64,000 nt of DNA from Candidatus Zhuqueibacterota bacterium (GTDB lineage: Bacteria; Zhuqueibacterota; Zhuqueibacteria; Zhuqueibacterales; Zhuqueibacteraceae): contig JAKEEU010000343.1 in the NCBI GenBank assembly GCA_022616415.1, positions 60,103 through 124,102 of the forward strand, read 5' to 3'. Position 1 is the stretch's first letter, and each line of letters begins with the position of its first letter. The notes below the pieces were generated by a model that saw nothing but the letters and a program-made list of their open reading frames with translations, was not told the DNA's origin and made no database searches. A program made the translations under genes and the position numbers. Below, in pieces: positions 8,577-16,970 of this stretch.

Positions 8577-9494
8577 ATGCAAACTCAATTCGACATCGCC
8601 AGCTTCGGCATTTGCGCCGTGGATTTCCTGGGCTTGGTCTCGAGGTATCCCCAACCTGGCGAAAAAATTCCGCTGGAGGCGTTTTCAAAACAGGGCGGCG
8701 GCTTGGCGGGAACGGCGCTGACGACCGCCGCGCGATTGGGCGCAAGAACCGCCTATATCGGCAAATTGGGCCGCGATGAGTACAGCCGTTTTCTACTCGA
8801 GGAATTTCAAGAAGACGGTGTGGATGTCAGCCACGTGATCTTTGATGATGGCGCGCAACCGCCGATCTCTTTCATTCACGTTGAAAAAGGCACAGGTGAG
8901 CGGCGCATCGCGAGATATTGGCAGGAGTTTGATTTGTGGCCGGAAGAATTAGATCGCGCCGTCATCCAATGCAGTCGCATTGTATTTTTAGAACATCATT
9001 TCGTGGCAGCAGGAGTTGCGGCGGCCAAATGGATCAAAGAGGCTGGCGGCATTGTCGTAATTGACGCCGAACGAGATGTCCCCGGATTTGAAGAGATTTT
9101 GCAGCTTGCAGATTACATCATTGTCTCGCAGCATTTCGCGGCGCAACAAACCGGTAGCGGCAATCCGGAAAAAAGCGCGCATTTGCTGCAAGAAAAATAC
9201 GGCGGCATAGTCGTCGTCACCGCCGGAGAAAATGGCGCGTTTTGCCGGACTTCCGAAGACGTTTTTTATCAACCCGCCTTTCAAGTCAACGTCGTTGACA
9301 CCACCGGCGCCGGCGATGTTTTTCATGGCGCTTTTATGGTAGGTTTGATTGAAAATTGGCCTTTGCCGAAAATTCTCGAATTCTCTGCGGCAGTGGCGGC
9401 GATGAAATGCCGCGGCTTGGGAGGGCGGACGATGATTCCAAGTCGAAAAGAAGTGTTGGAGTTTTTGAGAGAAAGAGGAATATCAGAGCTTTGA
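8577..9494 (+). CDS. PfkB-family carbohydrate kinase
   Basis: A ribokinase/PfkB-family sugar kinase of 305 residues from the ATG at 8577 (a TTG 10 codons upstream is possible). The N-terminal GGGLAGTALTTAARLGARTAYIGKLGRDEYSR segment is PfkB signature 1-like, and DTTGAGDVFHGAFMVG near residue 240 is signature 2, containing the anion-hole Gly-Ala-Gly and the catalytic Asp. It would phosphorylate a sugar or nucleoside using ATP in the cytoplasm; substrate not determinable. It stands alone with no transport or catabolic genes beside it. Confidence 0.92.
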   Translation: MQTQFDIASFGICAVDFLGLVSRYPQPGEKIPLEAFSKQGGGLAGTALTTAARLGARTAYIGKLGRDEYSRFLLEEFQEDGVDVSHVIFDDGAQPPISFIHVEKGTGERRIARYWQEFDLWPEELDRAVIQCSRIVFLEHHFVAAGVAAAKWIKEAGGIVVIDAERDVPGFEEILQLADYIIVSQHFAAQQTGSGNPEKSAHLLQEKYGGIVVVTAGENGAFCRTSEDVFYQPAFQVNVVDTTGAGDVFHGAFMVGLIENWPLPKILEFSAAVAAMKCRGLGGRTMIPSRKEVLEFLRERGISEL

Positions 9495-9500
9495 AATTAC

Positions 9501-9665
9501 TCATGCTACCATGATATAGTTTATAAAGAAAGATATACCTTCACAAGCCCGCAGATCACTGGCCTCGAACTTGATTTCCGGCATTTGCGCAATGACGCGC
9601 GCTTCCATCGCAACTGAAGCGGGAAAAGGGCAAACCTTGTTGCCGCGCGCGATCAAGCGACTCCA
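9501..9665 (-). pseudogene. Possible remnant of a coding sequence, family unknown
   Basis: On the minus strand a frame without a plausible start reads through RLIARGNKVCPFPASV, then AMEARVIAQMPEIKFEASDL, to a TGA at 9501. Its amino-acid composition looks protein-like, unlike the other frames here. It may be the 3' end of a decayed gene interrupted near 9680; no family is recognised. Confidence 0.25.
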
Positions 9666-9780
9666 TACCAAAAGGGTTGTGCAGTGGGAGAATAAAATTC
9701 AGTGAAATATAAAAAAAATCGGCGATCACCAGCTCTTGGCCAGGTTACCTTATGATCAAGAGTTGATGACCGCCGGTTAC

Positions 9781-9896
9781 AAATTTCATAACAGTTCACC
9801 GTCCGGACGCTTTTGTGCGATAATGACGGTGTTATTATAACAAGTTTGCTCCAAATACGAAGCGTCCGGACGGTTACCTGAACTGTTACCAAATTT
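9781..9896. repeat. 116-bp element with long terminal inverted repeats (MITE-like)
   Basis: The ends are AAATTT..AACAGTTCA..CCGTCCGGACGCTT on the left (9781-9812) and its inverse on the right (9860-9896), matching except for a 3-base variation and a 5-base insertion (GGTAA). The arms surround a 47-base A+T-rich centre. Each arm contains a perfect CGTCCGGACG palindrome. No transposase is nearby. The structure fits a small non-autonomous mobile element or a large hairpin RNA. Confidence 0.75.
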
Positions 9897-9944
9897 CTTG
9901 CAAAAGCGACCTGCAAAGCTGCGCCCACGTAGAGCTGGAGCTGC

Positions 9945-10358
9945 TCAATCACCCCAATAATTCTCTTCCCACTTCTCGTCGGAAATCATCACTGCGCCGG
10001 AACCGTGCTCGCGCACGCGCTCTTCGTAGTTTCTTTGGCAGCGCAGGCAGAAAGCCGCGGTGGGCACGGCCTGCAAGCGCGCCGCGTCGATGGGCTGGCC
10101 GCACTCGTCGCACTGGCCGTACTCGCCGGACTCGATTTTGGCCAAAGCCGCATTGATCGCCAGCCAGCGTTGGCTGTCTTCGTGCGCCAACAGCGCGGAA
10201 ATCTCTTTGGAGCCGTCGATGGTCGCGCGGTCGTACAAATCCGACGCCACTTCGTCCACCTCGCGATAATCACGGTGCTCGTGCGCCAGCTCCCGCAAGA
10301 TCTCTGCCCGCTGCTTTTCCAGACGATTTTTATAAGACTGCAATTGTTTCCGCGTCAT
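9945..10358 (-). CDS. DksA/TraR-family zinc-finger protein
   Basis: A 137-residue DksA-like protein: an N-terminal helical pair (residues 1-75), then the C4 zinc finger CDECGQPID ... FCLRCQRNYE (about 89-118, CxxC-x17-CxxC). DksA proteins insert into the RNA polymerase secondary channel and modulate initiation with ppGpp. The ATG follows GAGGTG at 8 bases. The characteristic DxxDxA loop of true DksA is not obvious (EVDEVASDLYDRA is the nearest), so it may be a TraR/YocK-type relative. It lies 149 bp downstream of grpE. Confidence 0.85.
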   Translation of the reverse strand: MTRKQLQSYKNRLEKQRAEILRELAHEHRDYREVDEVASDLYDRATIDGSKEISALLAHEDSQRWLAINAALAKIESGEYGQCDECGQPIDAARLQAVPTAAFCLRCQRNYEERVREHGSGAVMISDEKWEENYWGD

Positions 10359-10507
10359 GATTTATCACCTCGTCAATGCAAAGTTCGCGACTGTCTATAT
10401 TGTATGCCCCAAGGCTATCATCTCATGTCCAAAAAACTGCGCCCGCAGGGTGAACATCCTGACAGTCATCCTCGATGAATTTTTATAGTCCTTTTAACGA
10501 AGGTTTG

Positions 10508-11194
10508 TCAATTCGGTTCCGTGTTATTCTCTCCAGTTTGGCCAATTTTTTCACTAACTGTTGCCTTGGCGTCCACCTCATATTGGCCGACGATCACCTT
10601 GCTCGGCCGCAAAACTTTGTCTTTGAACATATAGCCATCCTGCATAACCGAGAGCACGACGTGATCGAGCGCTTGATCTTGCACCGGCTGGCTCATCACC
10701 GCCTCGTGGCGTTCATAATCATACGGCTGATTGAGCGCTTCAATCTTTTCTAAGCCCCGCTTGAGCAAAAGTTCCATCATTTTTTGGCGGATCAGCTTGG
10801 CGCCTTCGACCAGCCGTTCGGGATGCTGAGTATCGTATTCCATCATCAAACCAAAATCATCAAGAATTGGCAGCAAACTCAGCGCCATCTCGCGCCTGGC
10901 CCAATCAGCGATCTCCGCACGCTCGTTTTCGGTGCGTCGCTTATAATTAGCGAAATCCGCGGCCAGACGCAGAAAACGATTTTGCAATTCGGCGAGGGGG
11001 TCAGCGGCAGTGGCAGAAACAGTGGCAGCAGCAGGAGTTTGGCCGTTTTCTGGCTCCTCCATTACCGCTTGCGAAGCGGATTCCGGCACTGCCGCCTCGG
11101 TTCTAATCACAAGCTCATCAGAATCTGAAACTTCGGCAGCAGCGTTCTCATTCGAGACGGCTTCTTCCGGATTTAGCTTTTTATCTTCTTGCAT
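10508..11194 (-). CDS. grpE: Nucleotide exchange factor GrpE
   Basis: GrpE releases ADP from DnaK. At 228 residues it is slightly longer than usual because of an acidic, low-complexity N-terminus (about 1-60, rich in E, A and S). The coiled-coil helix begins at LAELQNRFLRLAADFANYKRRTENER, and the beta-wing domain contains the family end signature KDKVLRPSKVIVGQY. It is 137 bp downstream of clpB and in the same direction. dnaK and dnaJ are not in the window. Confidence 0.94.
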   Translation of the reverse strand: MQEDKKLNPEEAVSNENAAAEVSDSDELVIRTEAAVPESASQAVMEEPENGQTPAAATVSATAADPLAELQNRFLRLAADFANYKRRTENERAEIADWARREMALSLLPILDDFGLMMEYDTQHPERLVEGAKLIRQKMMELLLKRGLEKIEALNQPYDYERHEAVMSQPVQDQALDHVVLSVMQDGYMFKDKVLRPSKVIVGQYEVDAKATVSEKIGQTGENNTEPN

Positions 11195-11331
11195 TCGCTC
11201 TTTACCTTATTATTCACTAAAGAGTGAAATAAAATTTTATGCACAGACACAAAGCCTGATCTTTTTCGGCGATTCTCGGTGACTTCGGCGGAATAAAATG
11301 CTTTTTCTTAAAAAACGCGTCATGCTGCCGT

Positions 11332-13953
11332 TCAAGATTCAAACAGCAGCCGCGAGCCTGAAGCATCGATCTTGACCATATCGCCTTTTTGCAGCTTGCC
11401 TTCGAGAATGCGCGTGGCGATCTCGTTGACCAATTCCTTTTGCATGACGCGCTTGAGCGGGCGCGCGCCGTATACCGGGTCGTAGCCTTTGTTGGCCAGA
11501 TAATCTTTCGCGCGTTCGGTCAGCGTGCCGTCCAATCCCTGGCGCAGTAGGGTCTTGCGGACGGTGCGCTCGAATTGGATCGAGACAATCTGGTGAATAT
11601 CCTCGCGCGACAGCGGGCGGAACATGATGACTTCATCGACGCGGTTCAAAAATTCCGGGTGCAATTTCTGTTTCAAAATTTGCAGCACTTCCATTCGCGC
11701 CGCTTCGTAAACGCGCTCGCGGTTGGCGTCATTGATATTCTGGAAGCGCTGCATGATGTAGTCCGCCGCGATATTCGAGGTCATGATGATCATGGTATTT
11801 TTGAAATTGACCACGTGGCCTTTGCTGTCGGTCAATCGACCGTCTTCCAAAATTTGCAAGAGAATATTGAAAACTTCCGAATGCGCCTTCTCAATCTCAT
11901 CCAGCAGCACCACCGAATAGGGGCGCCGCCTGACGGCTTCGGTGAGCTGGCCGCCCTCTTCGTAGCCGACGTATCCCGGCGGCGCGCCGATCAAGCGCGA
12001 GACGTTGAATTGCTCCATGTATTCGGACATGTCGAGGCGCACCATCGCATTCTCGTCATCGAACAGCACTTCCGCCAGCGCGCGGGCCAATTCGGTTTTG
12101 CCGACGCCGGTCGGGCCGAGAAAAATGAACGAGCCGATGGGCCGGTTCTCTTCGCTCATGCCGGCGCGCGAACGCCGCACCGCTAGCGCAATCGCTTCGA
12201 CGGCTTCTTCCTGGCCCACCACGCGCTCGCGCAAACGATCGGCGATGTGCAAAATTTTCTGCTTTTCGCTTTCGAGCATGCGCGTCACCGGAATGCCCGT
12301 CCAGCGTGCGACGACCCCCGCAATGTCCTCGTCGCTCACTTCCTGCTTCAACAGCGCGCCGTCGCGATGCAGCTCCACCAGTTTTTGATTGAGCGTCTCG
12401 AGCTTCTTGTTCAGCTCGATGAGCCGGCCGTACTTCAGCTCCGCGGCTTTGTTCAAATCGCCGGCGCGCTCCGCCTTTTCGGTTTCGATCTTGGCGGCTT
12501 CGATCTGTTCTTTAACCGCGTGAATCTGCTTGATGGTGTCCTTCTCGACCTGCCAGCGGCCTTTCAATTGGCTGGATTGCTCTTTGAGATTGGCCAGCTC
12601 GATTTTGAGCTTTTCGGCGCGCTCTTTGGAGGCCGAATCTTTCTCCTTTTTCAACGCGACGAGCTCGATTTCCAACTGCTTGCTGCGGCGCTCGATTTCG
12701 TCAATCTCCTCCGGCATAGAGTCGATTTCGGTGCGCAATTTGGCCGCGGCCTCGTCGATCAAATCAATTGCCTTGTCCGGCAAAAAGCGGTCGCTGATGT
12801 AGCGCTGCGACAGCGTGGCCGCCGCCACAATCGCCGAATCCATGATGCGCACGCCGTGATGCACTTCGTAGCGCTCTTTCAGGCCGCGTAAAATCGAAAT
12901 GGTTTCATCAACCGAAGGCTCGTCCACCAACACCGGCTGGAAGCGGCGCTCGAGCGCTTTGTCTTTCTCGATATATTTGCGATATTCATCCAACGTGGTG
13001 GCGCCGATCAAGCGGAGCTCGCCGCGCGCCAACATCGGCTTCAGCATGTTGGCGGCATCCACGGCGCCCTCCGCGGCGCCGGCGCCGACCACCGTGTGTA
13101 ATTCATCTATGAAAAGAATAACACGGCCATTCGATTCTTGAATTTCCTTTAATACCGCTTTCAAGCGCTCTTCAAATTCGCCGCGATATTTGGTACCGGC
13201 GATCAAGGCGCCGATGTCGAGCTGAATGACGCGCTTGTTTTTGAGCGATTCCGGCACGTCGCCATTGGCCACGCGCTGGGCGATGCCTTCGATAAGTGCG
13301 GTCTTGCCGACGCCCGGATCGCCGACGAGCACGGGATTATTTTTGGTGCGCCGCGAGAGCACTTGAATGGCGCGGCGAATTTCCTCGTCGCGGCCGATCA
13401 CCGGATCGAGCTTGCCGCGTCGCGCCAGCTCGGTGAGATCGCGACCGAAGCGCTGCAACGCCTGATATTTGTCCTCGGGCGTTTGATCCACCACGCGCTG
13501 CGAGCCGCGAATGTCTTTCAGCACGCGGAAAATCGCATCGCGGGTCACGCCTTGCGATTTCAAAATCTCGGCCGCCCCGCCTTGCGGGGCCTTTTCCTCG
13601 GTGAGCGCAATCAACAGATGCTCGGTGCTGAGATAGTCGTCCTTCAATTGGCGCATCTCATTCATCGCCGCATTGAACACGTTGTTCACGCGCGGCGAGA
13701 CGTAAATACTACCGGCAGCGATGCTGGTGTGGACGCGCGGCAGCTTGCGCAGCTCATCCTCCGTACGGCTGGCGATCAGCCCGATGTTGGCGCCGAGCTT
13801 TTTCAAAATCGCCAACGGCACGCCTTCGGGATCGTCGAGCAGAGATTTCAACAAGTGCTCGGTCTCGAGTTGCTGATGATTGTGCTCGACCGCCAACTGT
13901 TGCGCCCGCACCACCGCTTCTTGCGCTTTTAAGGTAAATTTATCAAGCGTCAT
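11332..13953 (-). CDS. clpB: ATP-dependent disaggregase ClpB
   Basis: Full-length ClpB (873 residues; the family is typically 855-875), a hexameric AAA+ chaperone that pulls polypeptides from aggregates with DnaK. Order: Clp N-domain (1-150), first AAA+ with Walker A GDPGVGKTALIEG (about 207-219) and Walker B VILFIDELH, the M-domain coiled coil (about 410-530), second AAA+ with GPTGVGKTELARAL (about 610) and Walker B VVLLDEIEKAH, and the C-terminal D2 small domain. No ClpP-binding loop is seen, as expected. An 8-bp inverted repeat 26 bp before the ATG and two TTGTCA palindromes further upstream may regulate it. Confidence 0.97.
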   Translation of the reverse strand: MTLDKFTLKAQEAVVRAQQLAVEHNHQQLETEHLLKSLLDDPEGVPLAILKKLGANIGLIASRTEDELRKLPRVHTSIAAGSIYVSPRVNNVFNAAMNEMRQLKDDYLSTEHLLIALTEEKAPQGGAAEILKSQGVTRDAIFRVLKDIRGSQRVVDQTPEDKYQALQRFGRDLTELARRGKLDPVIGRDEEIRRAIQVLSRRTKNNPVLVGDPGVGKTALIEGIAQRVANGDVPESLKNKRVIQLDIGALIAGTKYRGEFEERLKAVLKEIQESNGRVILFIDELHTVVGAGAAEGAVDAANMLKPMLARGELRLIGATTLDEYRKYIEKDKALERRFQPVLVDEPSVDETISILRGLKERYEVHHGVRIMDSAIVAAATLSQRYISDRFLPDKAIDLIDEAAAKLRTEIDSMPEEIDEIERRSKQLEIELVALKKEKDSASKERAEKLKIELANLKEQSSQLKGRWQVEKDTIKQIHAVKEQIEAAKIETEKAERAGDLNKAAELKYGRLIELNKKLETLNQKLVELHRDGALLKQEVSDEDIAGVVARWTGIPVTRMLESEKQKILHIADRLRERVVGQEEAVEAIALAVRRSRAGMSEENRPIGSFIFLGPTGVGKTELARALAEVLFDDENAMVRLDMSEYMEQFNVSRLIGAPPGYVGYEEGGQLTEAVRRRPYSVVLLDEIEKAHSEVFNILLQILEDGRLTDSKGHVVNFKNTMIIMTSNIAADYIMQRFQNINDANRERVYEAARMEVLQILKQKLHPEFLNRVDEVIMFRPLSREDIHQIVSIQFERTVRKTLLRQGLDGTLTERAKDYLANKGYDPVYGARPLKRVMQKELVNEIATRILEGKLQKGDMVKIDASGSRLLFES

Positions 13954-13978
13954 AAACGTCGATCTTTCTTAAAAATTT

Positions 13979-14003
13979 GTCACGCTGCGTGCAAAAGCGT
14001 GAC
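13979..14003. promoter_or_regulatory. Inverted repeat in the clpB leader
   Basis: GTCACGCT (13979-13986) and AGCGTGAC (13996-14003) pair perfectly across 9 bases, directly upstream of clpB. It is neither CIRCE nor HAIR. It could be an operator or an RNA hairpin in the 5' untranslated region. Confidence 0.45.
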
Positions 14004-14131
14004 TTTCGCACACAGCAAAACCTGAAAATACAATACACACTTACTTCCTTACAAAAAAAATGCCAAACGCTTTTTAGGGAGATTATTTGATAAAAAACAG
14101 GGAATAAGCGCATTTCACCTTAAATCGGCTC

Positions 14132-14208
14132 TTGTCAAATTGACAGATAAAAGTCGTTGATTTATGTCGATTTGCGATGAAGAATGCTGAATATTGTCAA
14201 AGTGACAA
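14132..14208. promoter_or_regulatory. Two copies of a TTGTCA-N3-TGACA palindrome upstream of clpB
   Basis: TTGTCAAATTGACA (14132-14145) and TTGTCAAAGTGACAA (14194-14208) share the dyad TTGTCAAAN-TGACA and are about 62 bp apart, roughly six helical turns. They lie 180-255 bp upstream of clpB, the usual distance for an activator acting at a distance. The GTCA-N3-TGAC core resembles sites of some sigma-54 enhancer-binding proteins, but no -24/-12 promoter was found. Confidence 0.45.
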
Positions 14209-14242
14209 GGCAGGAAAATGGGGGGACATAGACTCAAACTGC

Positions 14243-14373
14243 TATACTCGTTAAGAGATAAAATTATAGTCATTGCGAAGCGCTTTTTGCCGAAGCAATC
14301 TCTTGATTTTCAAAGGATTGCTTCGCTGAAAAACGCTCGCAATGATGTTACAAAATAACCCGTAACGAGTATA
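14243..14373. repeat. 131-bp nested inverted repeat (CATTGCGA/AAGCAATC family)
   Basis: Outer arms TATACTCGTTA (14243-14253) and TAACGAGTATA (14363-14373) enclose inner arms carrying GTCATTGCGA..GAAGCAATC and GATTGCTTCG..TCGCAATGA. The inner sequence belongs to the GCGAAGCAATC palindromic repeats common in many bacterial genomes. It lies between ndh and clpB. Confidence 0.75.
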
Positions 14374-14479
14374 AATTCGCGATGCATCAGCGCCGGATGT
14401 GGCGCTCAATTAAGGTCACGGCCTGCGGCAGGGTGTTGGTTTTTCGCAAATCCCGCCACGAAAGTTCGATTTCGCAGCA

Positions 14480-15850
14480 TCACACATTTTGCAGCATCTC
14501 GCCCCGAATCATTTCAGGAATCTTCCCATTGCCGCTGGACTCGAGCCTCTCATCGTGCGTGTGCGAAACCGCCGGCGCGCGCAAGGTTTCAAACTGCACG
14601 AGGTCTTTGGAAAAGAGCAAATCCAAAGTCCAATCCAACGCCACGCGGAATTTTTTCTCGAAGCGCGGTAATTTGCTCAGATAAATCGATCGCCACATCC
14701 ACCAGGCGAAAAATCCGGAAAAATTATATCCGAAGATTTGTGCCACGCCGGTGCGCCGGCCAATCGCCGCCAGCAGCCCGATGGTTTTGAAGACGAACGG
14801 CTTTTTCTTGCCGCCGCGAATCGCCGCGGTGATATTTTGCGCCAAAACTTTGCCTTCGCGGATCGCGTGTTGCGCCGTCGGCGGATAAGGCTTGCCGGCC
14901 GGGTCGGGAACCACGGCGCAATCGCCGAGCGCCCACACGCCGGGATTATCCGGCACTTCCATGAACTGATTGACCACCACGCGGCCCTTCTCCTTTTTGC
15001 ATGGCAAGCTTTCCAGCAACGGATTCGGCGAAGTGCCGGCCGTCCACACCAAAATGTTCGCCTTGACCATCGTCCCATCGCTCAGCTCGACGCCGCGATC
15101 CGATATGCCTTTCACGCGCGTGTTGACGCGAATTTCAACCTGCCGCTCCGCCAGTTTTTTCTGCGCATAGCGGCCCAGCTTCTCACCCAGCTCCGGCAAA
15201 ATCACCGCGCCGGGATGCACCAGCACGGTGCGGATGAGGGCCTCGCTCAAATGCGGATAAAATTTGGCGGCTTCGCGGAGAAAGTCGTTTACACCGGCAA
15301 TCGTTTCGACGCCGGCAAAACCGCCGCCGGCGACCACAACGGTCAGCAGATGATCCCGGCCGCCGATGGCGCACTCGAAATCAGCTTCCTCGAGATTCTC
15401 GATCAGGCGATTGCGCAAATGGATGGCGTCGCCGAGTGATTTCATCGTGATGGCGCGCTCTTGCAGGCCGGGCAGATTGAAAAAGTTCGTAATCGCACCA
15501 AGCCCGAGCACAAGATGATCGTATTCCAATTCGTGGTCATGACCCTGCCCTTCCAGGCCGTGCGAGGCGATGACGCGCTTTCTTTCCAAGTCGATCAGCT
15601 CCACCTCGCCATCGAAGAAGCGCACGCGCTTGAGCATCTTGCGAATCGGATTCACGATGTGGGTAATGTCGAGGTCACTCGCCGCCACTTCGTGCAGCAT
15701 CGGCGTAAACAGGAAAAAGTTTTCCTTATTCACCAGCGTGATTTCAACCTCGGGATCGCGCGCCAGCGTCTTATCCAAGTGCAGCGCCGTATACAAGCCG
15801 CCAAAGCCGCCGCCGAGAATCACCACTTTTTTTCGTCCTTGCGAGCTCAT
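14480..15850 (-). CDS. ndh: Type II NADH dehydrogenase (NDH-2)
   Basis: A 456-residue single-subunit flavoprotein that oxidises NADH and reduces quinone at the membrane without pumping protons. The FAD-binding Rossmann motif is VVILGGGFGGLYTALHLD (about residues 9-26) and the NADH-binding motif VVVAGGGFAGVETIAGV is near residue 170. VWALGDCAVVPDPAG is the conserved FAD-contact segment. The C-terminal region (SGFFAWWMWRSIYLSKLPRFEKKFRVALDW) is the amphipathic membrane anchor. A GGAGATCTTCGC ribosome-binding site precedes the ATG. The 35-residue polar tail after the anchor is variable. Confidence 0.95.
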   Translation of the reverse strand: MSSQGRKKVVILGGGFGGLYTALHLDKTLARDPEVEITLVNKENFFLFTPMLHEVAASDLDITHIVNPIRKMLKRVRFFDGEVELIDLERKRVIASHGLEGQGHDHELEYDHLVLGLGAITNFFNLPGLQERAITMKSLGDAIHLRNRLIENLEEADFECAIGGRDHLLTVVVAGGGFAGVETIAGVNDFLREAAKFYPHLSEALIRTVLVHPGAVILPELGEKLGRYAQKKLAERQVEIRVNTRVKGISDRGVELSDGTMVKANILVWTAGTSPNPLLESLPCKKEKGRVVVNQFMEVPDNPGVWALGDCAVVPDPAGKPYPPTAQHAIREGKVLAQNITAAIRGGKKKPFVFKTIGLLAAIGRRTGVAQIFGYNFSGFFAWWMWRSIYLSKLPRFEKKFRVALDWTLDLLFSKDLVQFETLRAPAVSHTHDERLESSGNGKIPEMIRGEMLQNV

Positions 15851-15876
15851 GCGAAGATCTCCATTGATAATTACCT

Positions 15877-15982
15877 CCGATTTTGCATTGCAATGCTAAA
15901 ATCGCCACTCAATTGATTTCAGCAACTAATCGAAAATCCTACGGACGCAGTCGGAGTTTGACTTTTATATGTGCAATTAAGG
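15877..15982. repeat. CCGATTTTGCATTG / GTTTGACTTTTATAT module, copy A
   Basis: CCGATTTTGCATTG at 15877 and GTTTGACTTTTATAT-GTGCAATTAAGG from 15956 recur in the same order and orientation at 29343-29438. This copy lies between the divergent ndh and deaminase genes; the other precedes the GH2-like gene. It may be a shared promoter/leader element or an interspersed repeat. Confidence 0.55.
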
Positions 15983-16104
15983 AATCATGTAAAATCAGGA
16001 TTCTGAAATTGGTCGGCAGACGGGACAAATCCTTACAAGAAGCTTGGGTGGGTATTGTCCCGGCAGGAAGAAATAATTGTCCGGCGCTGGCTGTTAATCA
16101 AAAC

Positions 16105-16575
16105 ATGAACCTCGACCACCTTCAACACGCCATCCACATTGCCCTGGAAGCGGAGAAACTCGGGAACCTCCCTATCGGTGCGGTGATTACGTTGGAGGAT
16201 CGCGTGATCGGCGCCGGCGGCAATGCCATGCTCGCGCCAGTTTACCGTCCCGGCCGGCATGCCGAAATCGAAGCGTTGAAAAGCGTTCCGGTTGAGCTTT
16301 GGCCGCGGGCAAGCGAGATGACCTGCTACACCACGCTCGAGCCGTGCCTGATGTGTCTCGGCACGCTCTTGATTCATGGCCTCCGGCGCATCGTCTTCGG
16401 CGCCAACGATCCCGTGGGTGGCGGTGGCGTCGTTCTTCCCCACTTGCCACGATACTTCAAGGAACACACCGGCGCCATCGAATGGCTCGGCCCCGTGGCG
16501 GCGGAGGAATGCGATCCGCTCTTTCAGCGTGCGTTGGTGAGGTTGGGGATTTCAGTTACGGATAGACGACGCTGA
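16105..16575 (+). CDS. CMP/dCMP-type nucleoside deaminase family protein
   Basis: A zinc-dependent deaminase of 156 residues from the ATG at 16105; an upstream in-frame ATG at 15883 would place a non-family stretch in front. The active site is complete: HAEIEAL (zinc His plus catalytic Glu, about residues 53-59) and EPCLMCLGTLL (two zinc cysteines, about 84-94), the order found in tRNA-adenosine and guanine deaminases. The C-terminus RIVFGANDPVGGGG is typical of the TadA-like group. It could be TadA or a free-base/nucleoside deaminase; the FFR..KK tail of TadA is not evident. Confidence 0.85.
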   Translation: MNLDHLQHAIHIALEAEKLGNLPIGAVITLEDRVIGAGGNAMLAPVYRPGRHAEIEALKSVPVELWPRASEMTCYTTLEPCLMCLGTLLIHGLRRIVFGANDPVGGGGVVLPHLPRYFKEHTGAIEWLGPVAAEECDPLFQRALVRLGISVTDRRR

Positions 16576-16631
16576 CCGGTCACGCCGCCGTGCAGCGGCA
16601 AGCGCATTTCCTCGATGCGTAGGAGGCTTTT

Positions 16632-16970
16632 GTGGCGCAAGAATTTTTAGTGATCAAACGCGGCTATGATTTTTCCAAATGGCTACTGCAGCACACCGGC
16701 AAATTTCCCAAAAGCTATCGCTTTAGTATGGCGGCGAAATTAGAAAATGGGGTTTTGAGTTTCATCGAGCTGACAATCGTCGCCAATATGCGCAAAGACA
16801 AACTGCCTTTGTTAAAACAAGCAGACGAAGCCTTGGCGAGGCTGCGGCTGTTGTTTCGGCTGAGCTACGAGATGCGGTTCATCAACTTGAAATCTTATGA
16901 GCATGGCAGCAAGCAAATGAATGAGTTGGGCCGGCTATTCAACGTCCCGTTAGGGACGGCTTGGCAATAG
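16632..16970 (+). CDS. Avd-like four-helix bundle protein
   Basis: A 112-residue protein matching the Avd/bAvd-like four-helix family (KFPKSYRFSMAAKLE, MRKDKLPLLKQADEALARLR and KSYEHGSKQMNELGRLF are its conserved segments). Avd proteins are accessory factors of diversity-generating retroelements, where they bind the reverse transcriptase; relatives also sit in 23S rRNA intervening sequences. No reverse transcriptase or template repeat is found in this window, so this is an orphan. GTG start after AGGAGG at 5 bases. The last nine residues (NVPLGTAWQ) and the stop are encoded by the first hairpin of the adjacent palindromic element. Confidence 0.85.
   Translation: MAQEFLVIKRGYDFSKWLLQHTGKFPKSYRFSMAAKLENGVLSFIELTIVANMRKDKLPLLKQADEALARLRLLFRLSYEMRFINLKSYEHGSKQMNELGRLFNVPLGTAWQ

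Noticed and set aside
9653..9952. Minus-strand frame of 99 codons between the sugar kinase and DksA genes.
   Set aside because: Most of it is translation of the MITE-like inverted repeat.
14390..14479. After the ndh TGA stop the same frame stays open for 30 codons (EIELSWRDLRKTNTLPQAVT...), suggesting read-through or selenocysteine.
   Set aside because: No SECIS-like hairpin directly after the TGA and no family requirement for a longer NDH-2. It is more likely chance or an old gene fragment.
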